Below are positions 55,758 through 64,000 of a stretch of 64,000 nt of DNA, in pieces. The notes below the pieces were generated by a model that did not search any database, was not told where the DNA came from, and saw nothing but the letters and a program-made list of their open reading frames with translations. A program made the position numbers and the translations under genes. The stretch comes from GCA-2720975 sp964467985 (lineage in GTDB: Bacteria > Planctomycetota > UBA1135 > GCA-002686595). Position 1 is the first letter of the stretch; each line of letters begins with the position of its first letter. The stretch lies in the NCBI GenBank assembly GCA_964467985.1, contig CAYXTP010000011.1, positions 62,001-126,000 on the forward strand, read 5' to 3'.

Positions 55758-56243
55758 ATGCTGCAATTGTCCCTCCGCACCCGCGCCGCCTTCGTTTCCA
55801 TGATCGTTCTCGGTCTGCCCGCCTGCAGCGACGACCACGATCACGACCACTCCACCGACTCCACCTCCGAGGAGTCAACCGAACCCGATCACGGCGGCCA
55901 GGATCACGAGCACAACGAAGAATCACTGGGCTCCGTCACCGTAGGCGACATGACCGTGGAGCTCGCCCAGGGCCACGGGCACGTCGTGCCCGGCGGCGAA
56001 TCCCAGCTTGTCGTCAAGCTGCCCTATACCGACGGTGGGTCCACGATCGTACGCGCCTGGCTTGGCACCCAAGACCGCACCATGTCCTACGTCGGCCTTG
56101 GTGAGTACGCCGCGTCCCACGACGACTACGACATCCACGTAACGGCCCCCGACCCCCTGCCTTCCCCCCTGCTTTGGTGGTTCGAGCTTGAGTCACCTGA
56201 GGGCGACAAGCAGTTGGGTTCGGTGGCCCCATTGGTCAAGTAG
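55758..56243 (+). CDS. His/Asp-rich lipoprotein of the metal efflux operon
   Basis: 161 residues from ATG 55758 (a TTG at 55722 overlapping the pump stop is an alternative). Signal AFVSMIVLGLPACSDD with lipobox Cys. The mature N-terminus is a dense metal-ligand stretch (DDHDHDHSTDS and DHGGQDHEHNEES). A small beta-rich domain of about 100 residues follows (VTVGDMTVELAQGHGHVVPG, TIVRAWLGTQDRTMSYVGLG). I know no named family. As the last gene of the operon it probably captures metal in the periplasm and hands it to, or buffers it for, the pump. Confidence 0.75.
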   Translation: MLQLSLRTRAAFVSMIVLGLPACSDDHDHDHSTDSTSEESTEPDHGGQDHEHNEESLGSVTVGDMTVELAQGHGHVVPGGESQLVVKLPYTDGGSTIVRAWLGTQDRTMSYVGLGEYAASHDDYDIHVTAPDPLPSPLLWWFELESPEGDKQLGSVAPLVK

Positions 56244-56317
56244 AACCAGATTCGGGCGGCGTGGCACATCCGCCTCCGCGCTCGCTGCCACATTCCAAGG
56301 CCTGAAACCGAAGTCCC

Positions 56318-56830
56318 ATGTCGAGCCACCCCGACCGAGAATCGCGACTGCGTCCTGCAACACCTGAGGACGCCGCAGCGCTCGCTCGTGTCTACAATCA
56401 CTACATCGAGAACACCGTGGTGACCTTCGAGGAAACGCCGGTGTCGCCAGCCGACATGACTTCGCGTCTGAGTGAGATCAGGGACGCTGAATTCCCCTGG
56501 TTGGTTGCCGATCGGGATGGCGACGTGGCGGGGTTTGCCTACGCGGGCCCGTGGAAAGGCCGTTGTGCCTACAGGCACTCAGCGGAGATCACGGTCTACC
56601 TCGATCCACAACAGGTGGGCCGTGGACTCGGCTCGCAACTCTATGCGGAGCTGATCAACATCCTGAAGGACCGCGGCTTCCACGCGATCATGGGTGGGAT
56701 TGCTCTACCCAATGCGGCCAGCGTTGCGTTGCATGAGAAATTCGGCCTTGAGAAGGTGGCCCACTTCAAGGAAGTCGGCTTCAAGTTCGAGCGTTGGGTG
56801 GATGTCGGATACTGGCAGCGCCGGCTCTAA
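56318..56830 (+). CDS. GNAT N-acetyltransferase, phosphinothricin/methionine-sulfone acetyltransferase-like
   Basis: 170 residues, the usual length. It begins RLRPATPEDAAALARVYNHYIENTVVTFEE, close to the Pat/Bar/YncA group. The acetyl-CoA-binding motif A is ITVYLDPQQVGRGLGSQL (Q/R-x-x-G-x-G/A as VGRGLG), followed by GIALPNAASVALHEKFG and KEVGFKFERWVDVGYWQ. It acetylates a primary amine of a small molecule such as methionine sulfone or phosphinothricin; the natural substrate here is unknown. It is a single gene between the efflux operon and a convergent gene. Confidence 0.9.
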   Translation: MSSHPDRESRLRPATPEDAAALARVYNHYIENTVVTFEETPVSPADMTSRLSEIRDAEFPWLVADRDGDVAGFAYAGPWKGRCAYRHSAEITVYLDPQQVGRGLGSQLYAELINILKDRGFHAIMGGIALPNAASVALHEKFGLEKVAHFKEVGFKFERWVDVGYWQRRL

Positions 56831-56851
56831 ACCTGCGGCGCGGGCAGCGGC

Positions 56852-56880
56852 GGGTGGGGCCTGACGAACGACCCCAACCC
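56852..56880. terminator. Hairpin between convergent genes
   Basis: GGGTGGGG (56852-56859) pairs with CCCCAACCC (56872-56880) with one bulged A and a 12-base loop. It lies entirely in the 57-base spacer between the acetyltransferase stop and the convergent TPR gene stop. No T-run is present. Confidence 0.4.
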
Positions 56881-56887
56881 TTGACGC

Positions 56888-59272
56888 TCACTCTTCGGTC
56901 GACGGGCGGGCCGAGAGGCGACCGGAGCCGGCCTGGGCCTCCGGCAATCCCAGCAATCGGATCGACTCCTCGAGGAGAAACTCGTCCTCCATGAACGGTT
57001 CGTAGGAGATGTCCTGCCAGCGCACACGGCCCTTGCCGTCGATGAGGTAGGTGCCGTGCAAGGCGACACCTTCGAAGTCGTCGTGGGCCCGCCAGCGTTT
57101 GAATTCGACAAGGTCCGGGTCGGCCAGGATCGGAAAGGGGTATCCCGTTTCTTCAGTGTCTTCAGCTTGCGAGTCGTTGAGTTCCGCGATGGAGTCCGTT
57201 CCGATGGCCACGATATCGATGCCTGCCGCCTTGAACTTCTCGGCGGCTGGGCCGAAGGCGTTGAGTTGCTCGACACAGTGCACACAGCCGAATCCCAGGA
57301 AGAAGATCACGAGTACGGGCCGGCCCTCGTAGTCGGCCAGCGCGACCTCGCCGTCGAACCCATCAGGAAGCCGGAATCCCGGGGCGGTCGGCGGAGTCCA
57401 GCGGAATGGCCCCAGTGTCGCGAGGTCCACACGCTGCCCCACATCGGGTGCCGTCGTGGCGGCCGGCCGCCAGTCCGCGGCTAAGCCGCGAGCCTCGACC
57501 AGCGGAGCCAAACGTTCAAAGGCGGGCATGCCCAGATCTGCCCGGGCGCAACGCTCACGCAGGGCATCAAACACCTCGAGCGCCTCGTCGCGCTCGCCGG
57601 CAGCATCGAGGACGTAGGCCAGCACGGCCTGGGGGTACACCTGGGACTCTTTGCCCTTGGCTGCCTCACGTGCCAGGTCCAAGGCCTGCTGCGCGTCGTC
57701 CGCATCCAGACAGAGCAGTGCCAGGTGCGCCTTGTCAAAGCGACGCTTGCGCAGCAACGAGATCGTCTCCTTCAATTCCTCATCCGCAAGGTCGCCCGCC
57801 AATGCCGCGTGCAGAGCCACCAGGGCTTCGTGCTTGTCGCGCAAGTCATCGAGGATGCGTTGGTGTTCATCGAGCACCTCGTCCATGGCGGCTCGAACGT
57901 CGGAAGCCTTGAGCTCCGCCTCCAAGCCATCTGCCTCTGCCGACTCAAGAGCCTCGACACGCTCCAGTTTGGCGGAGTCGATTGCCATGGACAGGGCGGC
58001 CAAGTGCTGCTCAAAGCCGGATTCGTCGCGCACATAGGCATAGGCCTTGGCTAGTCGATAGAGGCGATCCGCTCGATCCACGGGGCGCTCCTCGTCGGGC
58101 TCGGCGGGAGCGAGGTACATGGTTTGTGACAACCGAATCAAGTCATCCCACTGCTCGAATAGCTCCAGCGTCTCCAGCAACCGCCGGCGGCCGTAGGATG
58201 CGCTGCACCCACGCTTGTCCAGGGTGTTGTACTTGGGGTGGCGCGGCAACTCGATCATGTTCTTGGCCAGGTCAATGGCCTCCGTCACGCGACCTTGCTG
58301 GCGCAGGCTGCGCACGAGCCACTCGTTGTTGTGGGCGTAGTTGTGAATCTGATCGGGCAGCACGTGATCGCGAATCATGTACGCGTGGTCCACACGCGCC
58401 GAGGCCTCTTGCTGGTAGGCCGCGTCGTCGTGGCGGCCGAGACGATCAAATATGTGCCCCCCCATGTGCCACATGTGGGCCACGCCGGGTGCGCTGAGTC
58501 CAGACTTGACGGCCGCTTCCACGACACGTTCGGCTGAGTCTTTCGCGTCCCACAGGTGGATGCGGTAGTGGTGCGCCGGGTGCATCGGCGCGACGTCGAA
58601 AATCTGCTGCAGCAAGGCCTCGTTGGCTTGCCGACTGGTGAGCGTCACGCCCAGTCGCCGATTGAGCCAGAGTCGATTGACGAGGAAGGCCTTGGCTTCA
58701 ATGTCATCCGGGTAATCCCAGATGATCTCCTCGTAGTCCCGCGCCAGCCGCTCCGCCCGGGACTTGCGGCCCTTCTTCAGCGACTCCTCCTGCTTCTTCT
58801 TTTCGTCCTCCTCCATTTCCTTCAAACGCTCCGGAGTCTCGGCTCCCAATACGTCGTGGAAACGAGCCAGGGAATCGATGTACTGCTGTTCACGCTTGTC
58901 GGCCAGACCGCGCTTGAGCCAAGCCACGCGGGCAAACCCTGCGGCTCGCTCGCCGTTGTCCACGTTGGCCATGGCCATGCCCCAGTAGGCCATGGCGCAG
59001 TCTGGGTCGATGGCGGCGATCTGTCTGAAAGTGCGCTCGGCCTCGAAGTACCAGAAGCCATGCAATTGGCCGATCCCTTGGTCAAACAACAGCTGAGAGT
59101 CCGTGTCGGAACAGGTGATGGAGAAATGGACGCCGGCTTGACCGGGCATGAGGTAAGCCGCCTGACGCGGCCCTTCATTGAAGACCTCTCCGTGACTGGA
59201 ATGGCCTTCCGGCAGTTCCTCTTGGGCGAACGCGGGAGCGGCACAACACAGGCAGACAAGCAGTCGTTTCAT
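56888..59272 (-). CDS. Secreted TPR protein fused to a C-terminal peroxiredoxin/thioredoxin-like domain
   Basis: 794 residues from ATG 59270-59272 with a Sec signal (RLLVCLCCAAPAFAQ). Residues about 55-560 are helical TPR-like repeats, starting with LLFDQGIGQLHGFWYFEAER and DPDCAMAYWGMAMANV, which is the opening of a widespread secreted TPR family. The last 190 residues form an AhpC/TSA-type domain: LADYEGRPVLVIFFLGFGCV with a C-V-H-C pair, FKAAGIDIVAIGTDSIAEL, YPFPILADPDL and LHGTYLIDGKGRVRWQDI. The fold suggests thiol-disulfide or peroxide chemistry outside the cytoplasm. Its ATG overlaps the stop of the propeller gene upstream. Confidence 0.82.
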   Translation of the reverse strand: MKRLLVCLCCAAPAFAQEELPEGHSSHGEVFNEGPRQAAYLMPGQAGVHFSITCSDTDSQLLFDQGIGQLHGFWYFEAERTFRQIAAIDPDCAMAYWGMAMANVDNGERAAGFARVAWLKRGLADKREQQYIDSLARFHDVLGAETPERLKEMEEDEKKKQEESLKKGRKSRAERLARDYEEIIWDYPDDIEAKAFLVNRLWLNRRLGVTLTSRQANEALLQQIFDVAPMHPAHHYRIHLWDAKDSAERVVEAAVKSGLSAPGVAHMWHMGGHIFDRLGRHDDAAYQQEASARVDHAYMIRDHVLPDQIHNYAHNNEWLVRSLRQQGRVTEAIDLAKNMIELPRHPKYNTLDKRGCSASYGRRRLLETLELFEQWDDLIRLSQTMYLAPAEPDEERPVDRADRLYRLAKAYAYVRDESGFEQHLAALSMAIDSAKLERVEALESAEADGLEAELKASDVRAAMDEVLDEHQRILDDLRDKHEALVALHAALAGDLADEELKETISLLRKRRFDKAHLALLCLDADDAQQALDLAREAAKGKESQVYPQAVLAYVLDAAGERDEALEVFDALRERCARADLGMPAFERLAPLVEARGLAADWRPAATTAPDVGQRVDLATLGPFRWTPPTAPGFRLPDGFDGEVALADYEGRPVLVIFFLGFGCVHCVEQLNAFGPAAEKFKAAGIDIVAIGTDSIAELNDSQAEDTEETGYPFPILADPDLVEFKRWRAHDDFEGVALHGTYLIDGKGRVRWQDISYEPFMEDEFLLEESIRLLGLPEAQAGSGRLSARPSTEE

Positions 59273-60348
59273 CGGGTTCGTTCTTCCATTTTCCAAAAAG
59301 CGATTCCGCCCGCCTGCAGACCGAGGTCCACCGACGCGACGAGTTTCAGGTCCGTAAGATGTACCACATCGAGGGAGCCAGGCTCACCCCCAATCCCCTC
59401 ACTGGAGACGAAGGCGTACTTGCCGTCGGGGGAGATCACCACTCCATGGGTGATGCGGCGAGTGGATGGCAGGCGCGCGACCTCCTCGTACTTGGCGAGG
59501 TCCCAGACACCGATCGCGGCGGCTCCCTTGTAGGTCACCACGAGTTGCTTGCCGTCGGGAGTGATTTCCAGGTTGTAGGGGGCCTTTGCAGTGGGCAGGC
59601 GCCGGGTCACCTCCCAGTCGTTGAGGTCGACTTCCACGACCTGGGCCGAGCCGTTCAAGCACACGAAGGCCCGCTTGCCATCCGGATGGGGCTGAACCCA
59701 AGTGGGCTTGGTCACCGCGTCGTGGTGATCGCCCGTTCTCGGCCGGGCAATGCCGCCCGTCCCGTCATCCAGGTGCAAGCGTCTCCGGACCTGAAAATTG
59801 CGCGCGTCCAGCTCGATCAACTCGTCGCTCATCATCGCGCAGGAGTAGTGGCGCTTGCCATCGAACGAAAGCCTCGACCCGTGGGGCATGGAGCCAGTCG
59901 TCGTACGGGCGACCTCGACCATCTCATCGGGATCGACCACCGAGACCGAACTGGGACTCATGTCGCCGTGCAGATCAAAATTAACGCAGTACAGGAGTCC
60001 CGTGTCCGCAGAAATCTGCATGGTCGCCGGGAAGAGCCCCAGCTCTACCTGTCCGACGAGGCCGTTGTCAGCGGTCCTGTACTTGTACAGCGTGCCGTAG
60101 GGCATGCCGTGCGCCATCGAGAGATACCAATGCTCACCGCCCGGATCGACGGTCAACCCGTGGGGCCCTTCGATCTCCGTCGGCATGTAACCCACGCTGA
60201 TGAGCTCAGCGACGCTCGCCTGCTTCCCATCGAAGCGTACCACGTGCACCTGATCCGCCGACTCGGCGGTCACATAGACAAAGTAGTCGCTCTCAAGGGG
60301 CTGGCTGCCCAGCCCGAGGCCGGCAGAGAGAATTAGCGCGAGACTCAA
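59269..60348 (-). CDS. Secreted YncE-like beta-propeller protein
   Basis: 359 residues from a TTG that overlaps the upstream stop (TTGA at 60345-60348). A short signal (LALILSAGLGLGS) precedes about six or seven propeller blades of the YVTN/cytochrome cd1-like type: GPHGLTVDPGGEHWYLSMAH, MPHGSRLSFDGKRHYSCAMM, APYNLEITPDGKQLVVTYKG and ITHGVVISPDGKYAFVSSEG. Such propellers bind partners or small ligands and are often periplasmic. The first blade lies close to the start, so the TTG is a plausible start. It is the middle gene of a three-gene coupled operon. Confidence 0.82.
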   Translation of the reverse strand: MSLALILSAGLGLGSQPLESDYFVYVTAESADQVHVVRFDGKQASVAELISVGYMPTEIEGPHGLTVDPGGEHWYLSMAHGMPYGTLYKYRTADNGLVGQVELGLFPATMQISADTGLLYCVNFDLHGDMSPSSVSVVDPDEMVEVARTTTGSMPHGSRLSFDGKRHYSCAMMSDELIELDARNFQVRRRLHLDDGTGGIARPRTGDHHDAVTKPTWVQPHPDGKRAFVCLNGSAQVVEVDLNDWEVTRRLPTAKAPYNLEITPDGKQLVVTYKGAAAIGVWDLAKYEEVARLPSTRRITHGVVISPDGKYAFVSSEGIGGEPGSLDVVHLTDLKLVASVDLGLQAGGIAFWKMEERTR

Positions 60349-62345
60349 TTGCTTTCCTCTTCAAAACTCACGCACCACAGGCCCGTGTTCCAGTCCGAGA
60401 AGAAGATGTTGCCCTTGTACGGCTGGGGTCCCCAGACCATCGGGGCGTTGGGGATGTGACCCTCGGGGTCCGCCGGCAGGAAGAACGCAATCTCCCGGCC
60501 CTGGCGATAGAGGTCCCCCATCAACTCGCCAGATATGTCCACGACTCGCAACCCGCCGTTGTAGTAGGCGCCATAGAGAATGTCGCCCTCAATCCAGAGG
60601 TTGTGCGTGCCGGCTTCAGGAACCTGGTAGCGGGCCACTTCGCGTGGTGACTCCAGGTCCGTGAAGTCGATGAAGTGGAACCATCCGCGCGGATAGGTGG
60701 GTAGGCCCTGGGTGTGCAGCCCGTAGGGAAAGGCCTCATCGCCCGCCACCACGTAGAAGCGCCCGGTCTGCTTGTCCCGATAGGGAAAAGCCGCGTGGTT
60801 CCAGCCCGAGGGGTAGGCGTACTTCGCGACGAGCTGCGGCTTGCTCGGGGAACCACCGCGCAGCCCCGCGCCCACGTCGACGATGTGGACTCCGTTGCGC
60901 CAGTTCGAGGAGTAGGCCAAGCCCTCCTCGATCCAAACGTCGTGGATGGAATGGCCGGGTGTGTCCAGTTCGTAACTGCCGATCGTGCGCGGACTGCGGG
61001 GGTCCGCAGCGTCGATCACGTCGTAGCGCCGACCCGCGGACAGGGCGTAGATGTTGTTCTGGTCCAAGAAGACGTTGTGCACGCCTCCTGTCAGAGCGTC
61101 GTCGTAGCTGGTCAGGATCTGCGGCTCACGCGGATTGCTGACATCCACCAATACGACGCCGTTCTTGCGGTTCGAGGCGCCTTCCCGGCTGAGAACACAC
61201 AAGCGCCCATCGGCAGAGACCTTGACATCGTTGACCGTGCGCGCATCGACGTTGACCGTAGCGATGCGTTCGATGTGCTCGGGGTCCGTCACGTCCCAGA
61301 AAATCGCGTCACCGTTGGCACCCCATGTGCCCGTGACGGCGTAGTCCCGGCCGTCCACGCCTTCCCAGACCCAAAGGTCAGAGGTGTGCGTCTCAAACAC
61401 ATTGCCGCGTCCGATCAACTCAAGCTCGCGTCCCACGTCGCGGGGCACGATGCGCACGCTCTTGCGAGCGGTGGTACCGCCGCAGGTGGCGGTGATGGTG
61501 TAGATTCCTGGCGCCTCGGCGACAAAGCGTCCGTCCTGCTCGATCTGGCCGGTTGCCGCAGAGCCCAGGTCGTCGTCCGGGCGCACCGCCAGGGAGAGCC
61601 GCACGGGCACGCCAGCGACCGGGCTACCGTTCACGTCTCGCGCCACCGGCGAGAAATGCAACACATCCCCCGTTCGCGCTTCATCGGCATCCGCCTCTAG
61701 AGCGAGGCTCGCCACCGGGTTCGCAAGGACTTCGAGGTCTTCAGTACTCAACACTCCCTCGGCCTTCGCAGCCGCCGTAAAGCGGCCCGGGCTGAGCAAC
61801 TCGAGTTGCCCAAAGGGTGTGATCATGCCCACGGCAGGATCTGAACTGGTCAGGACAAGCTCATCGACTCCGCGCGCTGCACCTCGATCGTCCACGCCCT
61901 CCACGCGAATCGGCACTGCGGTACCCGCGTAGAGCCGGCCTTCGGGCAAGACAATCGTCATTCCGACCAGCGGAGGCGGAAGGACCGTGACGGGAATCTC
62001 CGCAGTCAGTCTTTCTCCCAATAGGGATCGGCTCTCCTGCCCTTCCCCAGTCGAGCCCCGCCGACGCGTGCGGGCGACGATAGTGAAGTTCCCCGGGGCG
62101 AGGGCCTCGACTGTGCCGTCATCGTCGATGGTGACCGAGCGTCGGCCACGCGAAAAGAAGAAGACCTCCCCCTCTACAGTTTGACCATTTCCGTCGACGA
62201 CCCGCGCCTTGAGGGAGGCGCTCTCTCCCACTTCCAGCTTCAGCGAAGCCGGTTCGACAACAATTCGTTCGCCGGTGGGCTTGGGGTCCTGAGCGATGGA
62301 CAGCCCAGACAGAGACAGGCACAGACACAAGGCGGATAGGGACAT
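60345..62345 (-). CDS. Secreted protein with Big-type Ig domains and LVIVD-repeat propeller
   Basis: 666 residues from ATG 62343-62345, with AAGGAG five bases upstream. Signal LSALCLCLSLSGLSIAQ. Residues about 25-300 contain three Ig-like (Big_2-type) modules (VEPASLKLEVGESASLKARV, DDDGTVEALAPGNFTIVAR, FGQLELLSPGRFTAAAKAEG). The rest carries LVIVD-like blades (AIFWDVTDPEHIERIATVNV, VVLVDVSNPREPQILTSYDD, YDVIDAADPRSPRTIGSYEL, HFIDFTDLESPREVARYQV). This is a surface or periplasmic binding protein without an evident active site. It is the first gene of the operon leading to the YncE and TPR-peroxiredoxin genes. Confidence 0.85.
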   Translation of the reverse strand: MSLSALCLCLSLSGLSIAQDPKPTGERIVVEPASLKLEVGESASLKARVVDGNGQTVEGEVFFFSRGRRSVTIDDDGTVEALAPGNFTIVARTRRRGSTGEGQESRSLLGERLTAEIPVTVLPPPLVGMTIVLPEGRLYAGTAVPIRVEGVDDRGAARGVDELVLTSSDPAVGMITPFGQLELLSPGRFTAAAKAEGVLSTEDLEVLANPVASLALEADADEARTGDVLHFSPVARDVNGSPVAGVPVRLSLAVRPDDDLGSAATGQIEQDGRFVAEAPGIYTITATCGGTTARKSVRIVPRDVGRELELIGRGNVFETHTSDLWVWEGVDGRDYAVTGTWGANGDAIFWDVTDPEHIERIATVNVDARTVNDVKVSADGRLCVLSREGASNRKNGVVLVDVSNPREPQILTSYDDALTGGVHNVFLDQNNIYALSAGRRYDVIDAADPRSPRTIGSYELDTPGHSIHDVWIEEGLAYSSNWRNGVHIVDVGAGLRGGSPSKPQLVAKYAYPSGWNHAAFPYRDKQTGRFYVVAGDEAFPYGLHTQGLPTYPRGWFHFIDFTDLESPREVARYQVPEAGTHNLWIEGDILYGAYYNGGLRVVDISGELMGDLYRQGREIAFFLPADPEGHIPNAPMVWGPQPYKGNIFFSDWNTGLWCVSFEEESN

Positions 62346-62773
62346 GGGGGCTCCTTAGGGGTTGAAGCAGCATCCTAGAGGATCGGGGGCATTTGGCGCC
62401 CGAAATCTACGCACGATCTCCATCGTGTGGTCGTACTCCGCGGTCCATGTCTTCGCTCTGTACAGGGATCGCGCTCGCTGATTCGCCTGCCTACTGAATC
62501 CATCCCGCCAGGTGTGGATGGGGTAAATCGACACGGTCGCACGCTGAAATCGGAACCCCTCAGTGCGGGCGGATGGGTCGGCGACCGGCACACCTCACCC
62601 AGTCTGCGACCTCCAGTGCCGTCCACGGTACGCCTCACGCTGAATCTCCAAGTACGCACACATCGAATTCTCACACAGGGCCTAGAGTCTGTTCACGCGC
62701 GCGCGACCCTCTCGGCGCCCAGACCACCCGCGACGTCCGTCTCCCCCACGAAGCCCACAGGCAGAACGAAATC
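62346..62773. other. Divergent promoter region
   Basis: 428 bases between a minus-strand operon (first gene starting 62345) and the plus-strand protease gene (62774). Apart from the Shine-Dalgarno at 62351-62356 I see no gene, hairpin or unambiguous promoter hexamers. The sequence is somewhat less GC-rich than its surroundings. Confidence 0.5.
62351..62356 (-). promoter_or_regulatory. Ribosome binding site of the Big/LVIVD gene
   Basis: AAGGAG on the minus strand, five bases before ATG 62343-62345. It is one of the few clear Shine-Dalgarno sites in the window. Confidence 0.6.
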
Positions 62774-64000
62774 ATGAAAGCCCACACCGCCGTACTCGCC
62801 CTGGTGCTCCCGCTCGGAACCCTCATGAGCCCCGGCCTTGGCCAGCAACTGACGGACCCACCCCTGACGTTGACAGCTGTTCAGGCTGGGGTAATGGAGT
62901 TTGAGCAGTCTCCCCCGGCGCTCGCTGCACTGGGTGAATTCGACCACGTGATCATGCGTGGCATGCCCTTGCCCTGGGGTTCTGCGGTGGACTTGGAACT
63001 GAAGCGTAACCGATTCGACTTTTCTCAGGTGGGAGTCTACGTGGATGGCAGGCGCTCTAGTTTCGACCCCGGGGACATGACGATTTGGTCCGGCACCTTG
63101 CGTGGTGTCGAAAACTCTGACGTCCAGCTGAGTTTCTCTTCACGCGGTACCTACGGCTGGATTTTTGACGGTGTGGAGTACACGCACGTGAGCTCCATGC
63201 CCGGCAAGGACGGCACCTGGGACCTCGCGCAGGTACGCTTGATCAGCGATCGGATCATGCAGCAGGCGGGCGCAGGAATGCCCCCGAGTCTGTGCATGCA
63301 AGACCAGGTTGGACCGGCGCCCGGGGCCGGAGAAGGCTTTGGCTTGACGGATTCGGGCCCGCCCACCTACGGCGCCGCGACCAAGCTGGAACTGAAGCAG
63401 GCTATCGAGACGGACTGGCAGCTCTACCAACTCTGGAATGACCTGAATGCAGAGCAAACCTACGTCATGGCCTTGCTCGCGGCGAAGAGTGCCCGCTACG
63501 ACGCGCAGGTGGACATCGTCGTCACCTACCCCTACGTCCAGTTCTACACCAACTCCAATGACCCTTGGGTCAGCCAGGACAACGGCGGCAACTCCATTAG
63601 TTTGCTCTACGAATTCCAGGCGGCCTGGAAGTTCAACATCCCCGCAGGGGCGCATCTGGCCCACTTCCTCAGTGGAGCAAGCCTGGGAGGCGGTGTCGCC
63701 TGGCTCGATGTCTTGTGTGATCCCGAGTACGGATTCGCTGTGTCAGGCAACATCAACGGCGGACTCACGTTTCCCGTCACACAGGGATCCAACACCTGGG
63801 ACTTCATGGTCTTCGCTCACGAAACGGGACACAACGTGGGCACGGGGCACACACACGACTACTGCCCGCCGCTCGACGAGTGTGCTCCCTCGGGCTACTT
63901 CGGCTCCTGTCAGAATCAGCAGGTCTGCATCACCAACGGAACCGTGATGAGTTACTGCCACCTGTGTTCGGGGGGCATGAACAACATCACGACCTATTTC
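62774..64000 (+). CDS. Secreted zinc metalloprotease, reprolysin (M12)-like, partial (3' end beyond the window)
   Basis: 409 codons from ATG 62774 to the window edge without a stop. The Sec signal MKAHTAVLALVLPLGTLMSP is followed by a pro-region of about 200 residues. The catalytic domain starts near residue 205 (ATKLELKQAIETDWQLYQLW) with the characteristic VDIVVTYPYVQFYTNS. The zinc site is H349-E-T-G-H-N-V-G-T-G-H359, matching HExxHxxGxxH, and the Met-turn is GTVMSYCHLC. Several Cys follow the zinc site (DYCPPLDECAP, FGSCQNQQVC), suggesting disulfides. The C-terminal part, possibly with anchoring domains, is not seen. Confidence 0.88.
   Translation, partial: MKAHTAVLALVLPLGTLMSPGLGQQLTDPPLTLTAVQAGVMEFEQSPPALAALGEFDHVIMRGMPLPWGSAVDLELKRNRFDFSQVGVYVDGRRSSFDPGDMTIWSGTLRGVENSDVQLSFSSRGTYGWIFDGVEYTHVSSMPGKDGTWDLAQVRLISDRIMQQAGAGMPPSLCMQDQVGPAPGAGEGFGLTDSGPPTYGAATKLELKQAIETDWQLYQLWNDLNAEQTYVMALLAAKSARYDAQVDIVVTYPYVQFYTNSNDPWVSQDNGGNSISLLYEFQAAWKFNIPAGAHLAHFLSGASLGGGVAWLDVLCDPEYGFAVSGNINGGLTFPVTQGSNTWDFMVFAHETGHNVGTGHTHDYCPPLDECAPSGYFGSCQNQQVCITNGTVMSYCHLCSGGMNNITTYF

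Overview
The window is high-GC, gene-dense bacterial DNA that looks like a Planctomycetota chromosome fragment, probably metagenome-assembled. The reasons are a cluster of five secreted sulfatase/alkaline-phosphatase-fold proteins, a GFTLIELL pseudopilin-type protein, two MJ0042-type zinc-ribbon membrane proteins, Big/LVIVD and YncE-like secreted propellers, Kdo transferase (so a Gram-negative LPS core), and frequent 4-base start/stop overlaps with TTG and GTG starts. The phylum call is inference: there is no rRNA or other phylogenetic marker here. A 100-N scaffold gap at 47890-47989 is flanked by two identical 55-bp contig ends, so the interrupted nagB gene is almost certainly intact.

Layout. 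1-3416 (minus): aminotransferase, threonine aldolase and a partial phosphomannomutase/phosphoglucomutase. 3617-14530: an envelope cluster of five sulfatase-fold secreted proteins and two polytopic GT-C glycosyltransferases. Four of the five carry Thr instead of Cys/Ser at the nucleophile position and share an LGYxG-acidic C-terminal tail. Two of these four are translationally coupled to a GT-C enzyme, and one is frameshifted. 14901-20716 (plus): a five-gene operon of ferric-type ABC transporter (binding lipoprotein, fused permease, ATPase), penta-heme cytochrome c and HEAT-like lipoprotein, every junction a 4-base overlap. 20735-25403 (minus): UbiA-family decaprenyl-phosphate phosphoribosyltransferase-like enzyme, pseudopilin, metK with a structured leader, waaA.

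25426-31207 (minus) holds secA, a response regulator, pyrD and lspA. 31339-37577 holds a Xer recombinase, a secreted protein resembling an inactivated metallopeptidase, and uvrBC. 37754-44319 holds the tandem zinc-ribbon membrane proteins, gamma-glutamyltransferase with a NIL-domain protein and a membrane protein, and a secreted C39-like peptidase. 44316-48919 (minus) is an amino-sugar catabolic operon: cutC, nagB, sugar kinase, sodium:solute symporter.

49076-56243 (plus) is a heavy-metal RND efflux operon framed by His-rich accessory proteins. It is followed by a GNAT acetyltransferase, then a minus-strand operon of three secreted proteins (Big/LVIVD, YncE propeller, TPR-peroxiredoxin fusion). 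The window ends inside a secreted zinc metalloprotease.

The best candidates for undescribed systems are the Thr-type sulfatase-fold/GT-C cluster, possibly linked to the phosphoribosyl-lipid enzyme 6 kb away, and the transporter-cytochrome operon. No tRNA, rRNA, CRISPR array or insertion sequence was recognised.
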